NCBI RefSeq assembly: GCF_002078875.1
Contig: NC_034409.1
Location: forward strand, 67,833,946 to 67,897,945
From: Numida meleagris
Taxonomy: Eukaryota; Chordata; Aves; Galliformes; Numididae
Direction of reading: 5' to 3'
Length of the DNA stretch: 64,000 bases
The notes under the pieces were generated by a model. It searched no databases. It saw only the letters and a program-made list of their open reading frames with translations, and was not told the origin of the DNA. The position numbers and the translations under genes were made by a program. Shown piece after piece: positions 35,201-49,745 of this stretch. The stretch's first letter is position 1. Every line of letters starts with the position of its first letter.

Positions 35201-36683
35201 CCACAGAAGAAGCACTGATCCATGGCATTTCCTGTGAGGCAGACAGTTCCAGAAAATTTTGGGTCAGCTCTGATAAGCCAGGGATGTAAGCAAGGCAAAG
35301 TCTGAAGAGAGAAATCATTGCTTTGTTAGGAAAAGTGGTATGCAGAAAAAGTAGTTTACAAGTTGCAAATTCATTGCAGACCTTCATTTGCAAGAGCTTG
35401 CCTCCTTTTTTCAGCTATCATTTAATATCAGCTGGGTGAAATATATTATCAAATGCTCCTCAGGCACTTGAATTAGCCACTTGTATTTTCCTGTAAACTG
35501 CCAGAACACCTCTGCTATAACTTAATGCACCTCCTCCAAACTCAATCAGTACAAACAGCAAATACGACCCAGCTGATCTGGCATCTCATTACATGTACAA
35601 ACAATGCCAGCAAAAATAATAGTAGTGAATTATGTTTATTTTCTGAAACAACAGATGACATCAATTTTGAATATGATCAAGCACGTCTCTTCAGACTTCT
35701 TACATAATAAATGGTCTGATTTAATTGTTTTCTTTTTGCTTCCTAAAGCAAAGGGCTCTTGTGCTTCACTGTAAAAAGATGCTGATCCACTCACATACGA
35801 TTCTGCTCATGTTTCATGAGAAGTTGAAGGTAACATCACACATACATTTTACACAAGCTGTAGGCATTTTATCATGAAGTGGAATATAATTTATTTCAGG
35901 CAAAAGCTACTTTTATTAAAAAAAGTGGTGGATAAAGACCATTTTTATAGTCAGAAAACAAAAATTTTCAATGTGACTGTCTAGCAGCAAAAGCTGGGCC
36001 ATGTTTTGCTTGTGAGCACTGCAGCCTGGCATCCACCATGTAATAGTGCCAGTAGAAATCAGTTCTAAAACATATAGTGAAACCACGTGGCTACTTGTTA
36101 AAACTTCTCTGGAGCAATGATTCCCCTATAAAATGTGTTAAAAAGCAAAAATGAATTCAACAGATTAGCTAAATTATATCATCAAGAAGTGTCTTTTTAA
36201 AGCCTAATTTAAAGTTTTTTAAACTCCCCGATATGAACTCAGTGGTGGCATGCGAGGAGCTCTTCAGTTCCTTTGGAAATAAATCATTCAGAGGCAAAAA
36301 AAAAAAAGTCTGAAAACAAAACCGTAAATCAAATTCTTCATTGCCATGCAAACATCCCAATCATTTCCACACTGGTTTTTTTATTGCTCTGTTTTTTGTC
36401 CACCAGAACCGACCTCTGTGTAAAACTGCAGGGAAAGATTATCAGGTTTTCAAATTATCAACAAATTGTTGTGAGGCAGAAGTTCTCCGACTCCTACAAA
36501 TTAGCAATGTGCTGACGCTGTTTTGGCAGGACAGCTTTGAGTATTGGCTTCTGTGAAGCTGTGGAGTTCAGAGAAGCACCCAAATGTAATCCTTCAAGAG
36601 AAGATATTTTTAGAAAATCTTAATCAATTTACTATGCAGTTACTATTAATTATTTGCTGTTGATCATATCTGTCTGGCGTTGG

Positions 36684-36724
36684 ACGCTACCCACAGAAAG
36701 ATAACAGACATCCCTGGGTAGCGT
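36684..36724. repeat. Perfect 10-bp inverted repeat (hairpin)
   Basis: The left arm acgctaccca at 36684-36693 and the right arm tgggtagcgt at 36715-36724 are exact reverse complements with a 21-nt loop. G-U pairs could extend the stem by two. Its function is unknown. Confidence 0.6.
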
Positions 36725-38251
36725 TTTTCACTCCTCTAGTATGATAAGCCACATTCTGATCAGACCACGAAGAAACAGTAAAAAAGACCTGCTTTATTAG
36801 CAAAAATCTGCTTTTATTTGCTGTATTGACATTCATCCCATACAAGATGTCTTTGATTTTCACTGCACATAGAGATTTCCATCCTACGAACTGCTATATA
36901 ATAATGCAGCATTCAGCTCAGATGTTACCATAACAGGCATATCACGTAGGCACATTTCACTGCCTAGTGCATTCACTCCCATGTATGCATATTAGTCATT
37001 TTTGATACATAAATACGTAGTTGTACATCCATGGAATAAGAGGTATAAATAAGTAACAAACAGTACCAGCTAGTACTGCCCATAAGACTGTCTCTCAGCT
37101 ATTCCCATGACGTTTCTTACCTCTCCCCTTATTTTACTTCAGGCTTTGCTGGCTGCACCAGCTTACATCCATAAATACCACTTAAACATCCAGTAAAATA
37201 TTTAACCATGTAACTAAGGAACTAATGCAGCTCAGTGTAAATGACATGGTCCAGAACCACCATCTTTCAGGATCACAGCTACAGATGCCCCAAAGCTGCA
37301 CATGCTTTGACACGCACGAAGTTACAGATTCATGGCTGGTGGCTATGGGTGCCTTTATTGCACTGGCTGGATTAGGCCCTTGCCCTTTCAGCAATGCCAG
37401 CTATGGCTGTTAGAGCCCTCTGTCAGAGGCAGGAACCTGAAGTTCTGAGAAGATCTGTGTTCTGCAAGTTTTTAAGACTGAATCATTTGGGTTTGGGGCC
37501 ATCTACTGTTCCAGGTCCCACCACAGCATGAGATCAGAGGGCCCAGAGCTGCCAGCTATTCTGCGATACGATCCGAAGACAAGAGATGGCATCTATCTTC
37601 CATCAGTGACATATTTCTCCATTTAACCCTCACTGCAGCCAGCAGATAGCTGCTGGATCAACTGCTTGTAGGCAAAGGGGACTGGAGCACAGAGATGGAG
37701 ATGCAAAACATTCCATAGCTCTGTGGAACTTTAAGGAGATAAAATCAAATTATGCTGAAGAATATTCCAAGCTTGCTGGCTCCTGTTACTCAAGAGGAAT
37801 GGGTAGAATGCAGTCAAGGAGCTCAAATGGAAACCCTTTGAAACCTGCCTCTGTTGCTCCAGATATCACCAGGGGCAAAGGAGAAAAGAAATGGCAGCTA
37901 TCATTTGTCCCAGTCCAAGAAACAGGAGCACATACACTCTCCTAGTCTCTGGTTTTTCAAAATCCTGGCACAGGGAAATGACACAGAGGCTGTTTTGTTA
38001 CATCCAGCACCCTGCTGTCCTAGGCAGCTTTGCCAGTCCCTAGAGCCAACTCTTGGGCTCTACTATACTACCAAGTAAAAAAGGCCAGAGCCGGCTATTT
38101 GCCATGAGGAAGAGTGGCACAGCCCACCTGTGAGAGCAACCATGTAGCTAGAACCTCAGCTAACGCAGAAGAAGAATGCCTTATCCATCCCACGCATTTA
38201 AAACAGCCTCTGAACCACGTCTGGGGCATCCAAAATGATTTTTTACATAAG

Positions 38252-38527
38252 CAGATAGTGACAAGACAAAGGGGGATTGTTCTAAACTAAAAGAGGGGAG
38301 ATTTAGATTAGATGTCGGCAGGAAATTCTTTACTCAGAGGGCAGAGAGGTAGAGGCACTGCAGCCCAGAGAAGCTGTGGGTGCCCCATCCCTGGAGGCAT
38401 TCAGGACCAGGTTGGATGGGGCCCTGCACAGCCTGAGCTGGTGGGTGGCAGACCTGCCCACAGCAAGGGGTTGGAACTGGGAGCTTTAAGGTCCATTCCA
38501 CCCAAGTCATTCTGTGACTCTATGATC
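38252..38527 (+). repeat. CR1 LINE 3' fragment, intergenic
   Basis: A typical plus-strand CR1 3' end. It contains 'taaaagaggggagatttaga', 'ggaaattctttactcagagg', 'gtgccccatccctggaggca' and 'ggttggatggggccctg', and ends in 'tcattctgtgactctatgat'. About 275 nt, 5'-truncated. Confidence 0.95.
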
Positions 38528-41500
38528 CTACATCCAAGCTGTCCCAGAGTGGCTATTGCCAACTCATCCTGTAGCAAGAGACTGACTTGTGTTAGTCCCA
38601 GATTTGACAGTACAGTATTTCAGTACCTGGATCTAAAGGCTTGAAGTGAGAGATGTGGGAGCTAATATCTGCTGTGAGTTGAAAAACGAGATCATAGCAC
38701 TGCCAGGCAGGGATATCATGACATAAGGTCTGGCTCGGGTAAAAGAGGCACTACTGACCCTGAAATGCTGGTGTCGTGACAGGCTAAGTCTCTACAAAAC
38801 TGAGACTCCCTATAAACTAGAGATTTGAAAAGAAACAAATGCACAGCTAAAATTACAGACAAAGAAAAGGAGATGGATGTGTAATGTGGGGCTGAGAGAA
38901 GTCTCAGTGGGTTTTACACATGGATGTAGTGTGATGTGGTCATCTCTAGAGAGAATGCAGGACTTCGAGCAGTATATCCTGGAGCATAAGGCATTTCTTT
39001 CAACTACCCCTTCCTTGGCTCAGCCATGTCCCCCGAGCAGAGGTGGAGTAAGGGAAGCAGAAGCTAAGTGATGTTGGATTTCATAAATTAGATGACTGTA
39101 GGGACGATGCAGTATGGGCGTGATAACCTTTTCTCTCCTATCCCTCCTCCCTGCTCTGTGCTGACTCTGCAGGAGCCCCAGCCCAAAGGCCTCATGGGCT
39201 GCTCTCCCACACCATGGAGTTAAAAAGCATTGCTCTAAGGCCACATCCTCCCTCCCATGCTGGTGGCTGGCATGCTGATCCCCTGCAGCTCCAGGAGAGT
39301 TCACAAAGGATGGCAGCACTTCCTTGGAGATGCCAGGGAGCAGGGGGCCAGGGAGCTGTGTTGCAAGCAGGAGAAGGAGACAGAGGGGCCTGGCTCTGAG
39401 CAGGTTTGTCTGGAGATCTGCTGCCCACCCCAGAACGTGTTCCTATGTGAGCAGGCTTGGCCCCTGTTTGCTCAGTGCAGGAGGATGCATGTGCTGCCAC
39501 ATGTTCCATAACATCTCGTCCCAAATCTCCCTGGAAGAGGACCACTACAGTGACAGAGGAAGCCAAAAGGAATGACTGTTTGTCCAAGAAGTGGCTGAGA
39601 TCTCATCAACCTGTATCATTTCCAAACCAGACAGTTTTCATGCAAAACAAAGCCTCTGCCAGCAAACCCCCAGGACATCTACAGACTCTACTATGTAACT
39701 TAGCAATGTTGGATGAGGGGCATGAGTTACATGCATTTGGATGATAAAGACTGTTTTTGTCCTGCCGCTCTTGCTTAAAACAAGAAGAAGAAAAAAAAAA
39801 AAGGGAAAAAAAAAAAAAGCTGTTTGGGGGTAACAGACGCCCTTAGTTTGCAGTTTCTGCTCTTTCATGTTTGATGGATCTACTGCCAGTTCAGCTGGGG
39901 AAGAGTTCATCCACGCTGTCCGAATATGGCTTATCAGCTTTGTGTCTTTGTGGAAGCCTCGTGCCGAGAGCTGGACATCTCTGGACGCCTGCAAAGCCAT
40001 CCTATCTCTAAGCTAAGACTAGAATTTCAAACAGAACTTACTACAAAGCAGGATTTTCTGAAAGAGCTGGGCACAGCTATAATGTGGAAATTTCAGATTC
40101 ATGTTTGAGCACATTACTTAATCCTTTTTTGATAGGCATAATTCTAAAGTGATATTTGCTATCATACCAGTAACTCTTGTGGGTGGAGGACAAATGAAGC
40201 AATAGGAAAGGAGAAACATGATGGGCCCTAGTACAACTGGACCCAAACCTGCAAGCAATTCTGACCATTTGTACCCTGAGCAGGCTGTGTTCACAGCACT
40301 CAGACACTGTGTTCCTAACCAGAAGACATTTCAGAAGATTTTCCCAGCTATTACTAAACTCTCAGACTTTCATGTGCATGTGGCAACCAAGCAAGTATTT
40401 AAAAGGGCAAAGGGGAACATTTTTGGTAGCTGTCACTCTCCGGAGCATATGCGTGCACAGTAGCTGGGGGAGGCGTGTGCTGTGCTCAAAACCATGTCGC
40501 ATATTATTGAACCAGGAAGAGGGAAAGTTTCTTGCTAACAGTGTTCCTGGCCTTCACATCCCGGTGGCCACTGCCCAGCAGGCTTCCTTGAAGCTGGTCG
40601 CAGGTGGAAGAGCAGAACCGCATTCCCTTCAGTGCAGGGATGCCACTACAGCATAGGGAGCTGTGGAAAAATAGGACTTAATGATCATTTTTCCTAGGGG
40701 CCCTGTCACCACTAGTGAGGAGCACACTGCTTCCAGCCCTAGCATGGAGCAAATATTTTTTAGAGTTAGAAGGGGGAAAGGGAGGGGAAAAGGAAAGACA
40801 ATGTTTTGCAGGTGTGCTGAAACAGACATTTCCAACAGTTACACCAAGCAAGATGCACTTTTGGAGGCTGCAATAACAACCGAGCCAGCCCTTTTGCCTG
40901 GCCTCCGCCCCTCCACATGCAGCAGGTACAGTCCCAGCTTGCCCAGCCTGGCCCGCCATGTGCCACAGCCACCACCAGTGCCAATCCACAGACAGCCACC
41001 CAAGACTTTGTGTGCTCAAACCCACTCAGCTCCGTGTGCTGGCGCTCGAGCCTGGTTACCACCTGAAGTAATTGCCCTAGATCTGACTTTTCATGCTGGA
41101 GCTGTCATCTCCTTGAAGCTGATGTCCTACCTGAGCTGGGGCTCTGAGTCTGTCTGTATTCTTAATTCTGCGTAGCTAGTGGTAGGGAAGGATAGTGCTA
41201 AAGAAGTACCCAGGAGCTGCTGGTCTATTTGAAGCAGAGAACGCACACATGTGTGTGACAGGGTGGATACCTTCAAGCTGAGGGTTGCACTAGCTATCAA
41301 ATGCGGCTTCTCAATTTTTCCAAGCCTGAATACACTTAAAAACCTCCCGATGGCAGCAGGCCTGCGGAGTGCTCCTTTCTGCCTCTGAGAGAAAGCTCAG
41401 AGAGCAGCAATGTGCTATGTGCTGTATACATGTTATACTGTGTAGAACATCCCCTTGAGTGCTATGCAGAAAATGTCTCACACTGCATACACACACAGAC

Positions 41501-41820
41501 ACACACACACACATGCATGCACAGGCGTTCCTTGGGCGTGGAGGAGTTAAGCCAACACAATATCTCTGCACTTTGCTTCACTGAAATCTAAATTTAGATC
41601 TTTTCGCAAAGCTGAAGTCGTGTTTATTCTTCCCGCTACAAACCTTAAGGCCTTGGGGGTGAAAAAGCAAAATTAAAAAAAAAAAAAAAACAAAACACCC
41701 AAACCCTGTAATTTCCAAGAATGCAAGTTTCCATTAGACACCAGCGCCAAAACCATAAACCTCGACCTGCGGGAACACGAGCGAACCTCTGCGAGTCGTT
41801 TTTGACGTTGCACTAATTTT
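38528..41820. other. Intergenic spacer, KCNJ8 upstream part
   Basis: No supported gene. GC content rises toward KCNJ8. A poly(A)-rich stretch lies at about 39786-39818, an (AC)n run at 41489-41513 and a poly(A) run near 41673-41690. A 164-codon open frame at 40681-41175 lacks any recognisable domain. Confidence 0.55.
41489..41513 (+). repeat. (AC)n microsatellite
   Basis: About twelve AC units with one AG interruption, about 0.35 kb upstream of the KCNJ8 CpG island. Confidence 0.9.
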
Positions 41821-41854
41821 TCTTACATAAATACCCATCCATCAACTCCTCTTA

Positions 41855-42650
41855 TAGCGGCTGAGGACGGGAACGGCCCGACGCAGTGCCCGTCCGAGTC
41901 AACGCGAGCTGCGCGCCGTACAAAGGAATGCCTCTTTTCCTCTTGCCGCAACAGGTAACTGCGTTTGTCGGGGGAAGGTCGCTCCTCCAACCGCTTACGC
42001 ACCCCCAGCCTGCGAGCTGAGACCTGAGCTGCGATAAAGCTGGGAAGGCAGAGCTCCGCGCTCAGCAGAGCGCAGCCAGCGATGGGCTCTGCCCGGGGGC
42101 AGCCGGGACCCCCGCGCCCCGCCGACCCGGCCCCGCCTCTGGAGCCCCGGGGCGGGCGTCCGGAGCCCCTGCCCGCTCCCAGGGGGCTGCCGGCAACCCC
42201 GCGTACCGCCGCCGCGCTCCGGCAGCCGTCTGGGGACACGGCTGGGGATAAAAGCGGGGCCGCCCCGCCTCATCCCGGAAAGGAAGGAGGGCTGAGGGGG
42301 GAACGGGGACGGGAACGCCCGCTCGGCGCGGTCCTGCCTCCAGCTCGCTGCTCGGCTCCCTGCGATGCTGCCGGGGAAGGGGACGGGGGCTGTGCGGCCG
42401 GGAAGGCACTCCGCGGGCCGGCCTCGGTTCAGAGCGCAGCAGTCCCGTTCTTCGCTCCCCGAAGGATGCGAGTGACCGAGTGTCCGTACTGCGGACAAAT
42501 CTGGCTGTCTCCTGGAAAGCCGAGGACCCGACCTGTTGTACGTCGCGTTACTTTACGGCGAGTTTGCCGGCGGGCCCTACAGCCTGCCTTCTGCCGGGAG
42601 CGCAGATAGCATCTCCTGTGTCCTTTGGAAGCTGGCACCCGTGGCTCATA
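41855..42650 (+). promoter_or_regulatory. KCNJ8: CpG island, KCNJ8 promoter and probable 5' UTR
   Basis: Dense CpG dinucleotides and very GC-rich sequence contrast sharply with the AT-rich flanks. The island ends about 0.2 kb before the start-codon exon of KCNJ8. Two TATA-like elements are visible: cataaata at 41826-41833 and ataaaag at 42248-42254. A good splice donor (aacAG|GTaact) at 41954/41955 and an acceptor (tcttttcccAG) at 42799-42800 would join a noncoding first exon to the start-codon exon. Which transcription start is used cannot be decided from sequence. Confidence 0.85.
42289..42313 (+). promoter_or_regulatory. G-quadruplex-forming motif in the KCNJ8 CpG island
   Basis: Four G-runs of at least three (3, 6, 4 and 3 G) are separated by loops of 4, 3 and 2 nt on the coding strand. 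They begin about 35 nt downstream of the TATA-like ataaaag at 42248-42254. The motif satisfies the usual G3+N1-7 rule; formation in cells is inference. Confidence 0.55.
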
Positions 42651-42870
42651 CAAAGAGGATGGGATGGTGTGGGGAGGGTGCTGTAGAGCAAAGCCACTTG
42701 GTGACATTAGATGTGAAGGCTTCTGATGTGGGGGCACCCAACCAGGGCTTCTTGCTGTAGCACCTCACTGCCATATCTGACCGATTTTCTCTTTTCCCAG
42801 GGGAGGCAGTGAGCCCCACGGAGACACACCACAGGGAGCGTCCCCCGTTTCACTTCTCGCTAGGTGGACT

Positions 42871-43086
42871 ATGGTGGCAGGAAGATGTTGGCTCGGAAGA
42901 GTATTATCCCTGAGGAGTATGTGCTGGCACGGATCGCTGCCGAGAACCTGCGCAAGCCGCGCATCCGGGACCGGCCACGCAAAGCCCGCTTCATTGCCAA
43001 GAATGGAGCGTGCAACCTGGCGCACAAGAACATCCGCGAGCAGGGGCGATTCCTGCAAGACATCTTCACCACCTTGGTGGACCTGA
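42871..43086 (+). promoter_or_regulatory. Overlapping upstream open reading frame at KCNJ8
   Basis: An ATG at 42871 lies 14 nt before the KCNJ8 start in another frame and opens a 71-codon frame that overlaps the KCNJ8 coding sequence. It has A at -3 and G at +4, a strong initiation context, and it follows both possible acceptors of the exon. It could limit Kir6.1 translation through leaky scanning; there is no evidence that the peptide itself matters. Confidence 0.5.
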
Positions 43087-43249
43087 AATGGCGTCACACG
43101 CTGGTCATCTTCACCATGTCCTTCCTGTGCAGCTGGCTGCTCTTTGCCATGATGTGGTGGCTGGTGGCTTTTGCCCATGGTGACATGGACCCGAGCACAG
43201 AGAACACTGCAAACAACACCAAGTGGACTCCGTGTGTGACATGTGTCAG
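42885..43249 (+). CDS. KCNJ8: KCNJ8 first coding exon (Kir6.1 residues 1-122)
   Basis: Kir6.1 is the inward-rectifier pore subunit that assembles as a tetramer with four SUR2 subunits to form KATP channels. This exon encodes the cytoplasmic N terminus ([20 protein letters not shown] onward), the slide helix, membrane helix M1 at about residues 71-95 and the extracellular turret (100-122). I chose the ATG at 42885 because mammalian Kir6.1 begins [12 protein letters not shown] and the -3 base is A. An in-frame GTG seven codons upstream is not a credible start. The donor is gtgtcAG|GTacag, with a split arginine codon. The turret has a sequon at N110 and cysteines at 117 and 120. Confidence 0.97.
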
Positions 43250-47807
<4,558 letters not shown>

Positions 47808-49745
47808 TGCACAGCCTTGTGTGGGGCCAGGGGGGTTCAAAAATAAATTTCATTCTACTGAAGAAAATGAGAATGCAGAGCAGAACTGTGCAAGGACTAT
47901 TTATTCTATTACTTACTGAAAGCACTACCTAATGGCATTAGGAAACACGTTAGCACTTAGTGTATGAATTAATAAAAGTGGCACGTACACTAAAGAAAAC
48001 ACAGATCACTCATGTAATATAATGTGTATTTATACTTCTCCTAATGGCATGTTAATTTTTTCAATCATATTTTTCCTATCAAAGGTCTCTTTCTCCACTG
48101 ACTGTCATAAAGTGTGTTTTTACCCTGTAGGAGTGGGTTACTCACCCACAGGCAGAAGTCAAAACGGCTGCATATCAACAGCTTGCGCATATTTTGTGTG
48201 AGACATTTTGGATATGAATTTTTTTAGGAGTGAATGCCTTGTTCTCTTGAAAGGAGTAGCTAAATTCCTCAGTGATTTAACAGGAGAAGAGGCAGGATTT
48301 TCCCTTCAGTTTTCTAGATCTTTTCTTTCCGTTGTTTTATAGCAAAGATATTTTGAAAGCAGTTCCCAGTAGGTGAAGTGACCTGGCCACCCCAGAAGAG
48401 AGCTTCTGGAGCTCTGAGCAGCACCAGGATTAAAATCAACATTTCAGCAGACCCACAAAATGGGACAGCCTCTTACAGGGTCCTGCTCTTGTCCAGCAGG
48501 TGGGATACAGCGCTGCAGGACAGCATGCATCTGTAATGTATCTGCAAACCACACTGAGAGATTCAAGTGTTCCCTGCCTCCCCTTGAGCATCCGCAGTGC
48601 TAAAGCTGAAGAAAGCACACACCTTTTCAACATTCTCCTTGTATTGGTTGAAGACCAAATCCTGTTGTTTTTTTGTTGTTTTTTTTTCTCTTGCAGATTC
48701 ATATAACTGAAGACAAGAAATCTATTTCCTTCGCTTACATTACTTTTTGTAGGATTAAGTCTGTTTGCTTCAGTGAAAGGTTGCTTTCTTTTTCCCCCAA
48801 TGTGACTTCAAGAATGAGAATGAGAGGGGATCATGGCAGCAATATTATAATTGATAGTGTTTTCAAAGCCATCTGAATAATTTTCAGGTGACGTTGCTGA
48901 AGTATTACTTTTTAGCAATGTCGCACTTTTTTAATACAAAATGACATGAAAAATGGGTGGTGAACACCTTTTCTCTTTGAATCACAGTGGGCATTTCTTA
49001 TCTAGAACCTACCCCAGAGTGTCACCACAAGATTTTCTAGAAGAATAAGTACAGGTAAAATAACTAATTGTGTCACATTTGGTAATGCTAAATGGATGCA
49101 TGCTTCTTTCCCCTGTGAATACCAAGTATAATTATGGACAAATTCTTGTTCACAGAAGTTGCCTTAATGCCTCTGGCTCAGGAAATGTACTGTTTCTGTG
49201 CTGACTCTGCAAGCCACTCAACCACTTAAATACTCCTGTAATTTTAAATATCTGCTTACTCCTTCCAGGTAAAACAGTCAAGAGCAATGCTGGATTCTCA
49301 TTCTCTTTGGAAGTCAGTTCATCAGCACTTGCACGGTCAGTTTACAGTTTCATTTAGAGTTGGGTTGTGGCATGGAAGGGCATGGCTGTATAGTGTAGTC
49401 CCCTTATATTTGGAGCAGGTGCTGTCCATGAAATAAACACCAACAAAATGCTTCATCTGAAGTGCTAGCGGAAACTGAAGGTTCTGCTAAAAGTGTTTAT
49501 TCCTGGCCTGCCTGTTAATGTTCTGAGAGGATGTCTGGTGAACATCTGTAGATATTAATCTGTCCATTGTGTGTCCAAACAACTAACATCTGTAGAGTCA
49601 GAATGAGCATATACAATTTGTCTCTGGTCTACATTTGCAGGACTATGAATTTCTGTGAGGCAGCCTGTTTGCAATACGGTTAAGTCAAATGCTGTACAAA
49701 AGCAAATTTTCTACAAAATAAAAAAGTGACAATAATGATTTATTC
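47808..49745 (+). other. KCNJ8: KCNJ8 probable 3' UTR
   Basis: AT-rich noncoding sequence after the stop with poly(A) signals AATAAA at 47842-47847, 47971-47976 and 49717-49722. The last is followed by a TGT/T-rich downstream element (about 49751-49795), the usual cleavage context, so a long 3' UTR of about 1.9 kb is plausible. The first signals could give a short form. Confidence 0.55.
49717..49722 (+). terminator. KCNJ8: Probable distal poly(A) signal of KCNJ8
   Basis: AATAAA followed after about 30 nt by T- and TGT-rich sequence. It is the best-formed of the three candidates downstream of the KCNJ8 stop codon. Confidence 0.5.

Larger units (their letters stand above)
32175..38251. other. 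Intergenic spacer, ABCC9 to KCNJ8, first part
   Basis: No supported gene. It holds a short (CA)n run at about 32215-32232, a poly(A) run near 33211-33224, and a 10-bp perfect inverted repeat at 36684-36724. Open frames of 60-92 codons occur on both strands without motifs. Enhancers for the KATP pair could lie here, but nothing in the sequence alone proves it. Confidence 0.6.

Noticed and set aside
40681..41175. 164-codon open frame upstream of KCNJ8
   Set aside because: It starts with ATG but has no recognisable domain, no splice context and low-complexity segments; an opposite-strand frame overlaps it. Probably chance.
42082..42609. 175-codon open frame on + strand, and 115-167-codon frames on - strand at 41995-42498, in the CpG island
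   Set aside because: Very GC-rich DNA has few stop codons; the translations are proline, arginine and glycine rich without domains and overlap each other on both strands.
42864..42884. Possible in-frame N-terminal extension of Kir6.1 by seven codons
   Set aside because: The codon at 42864 is GTG, not ATG, and the conserved family start [12 protein letters not shown] lies at 42885.
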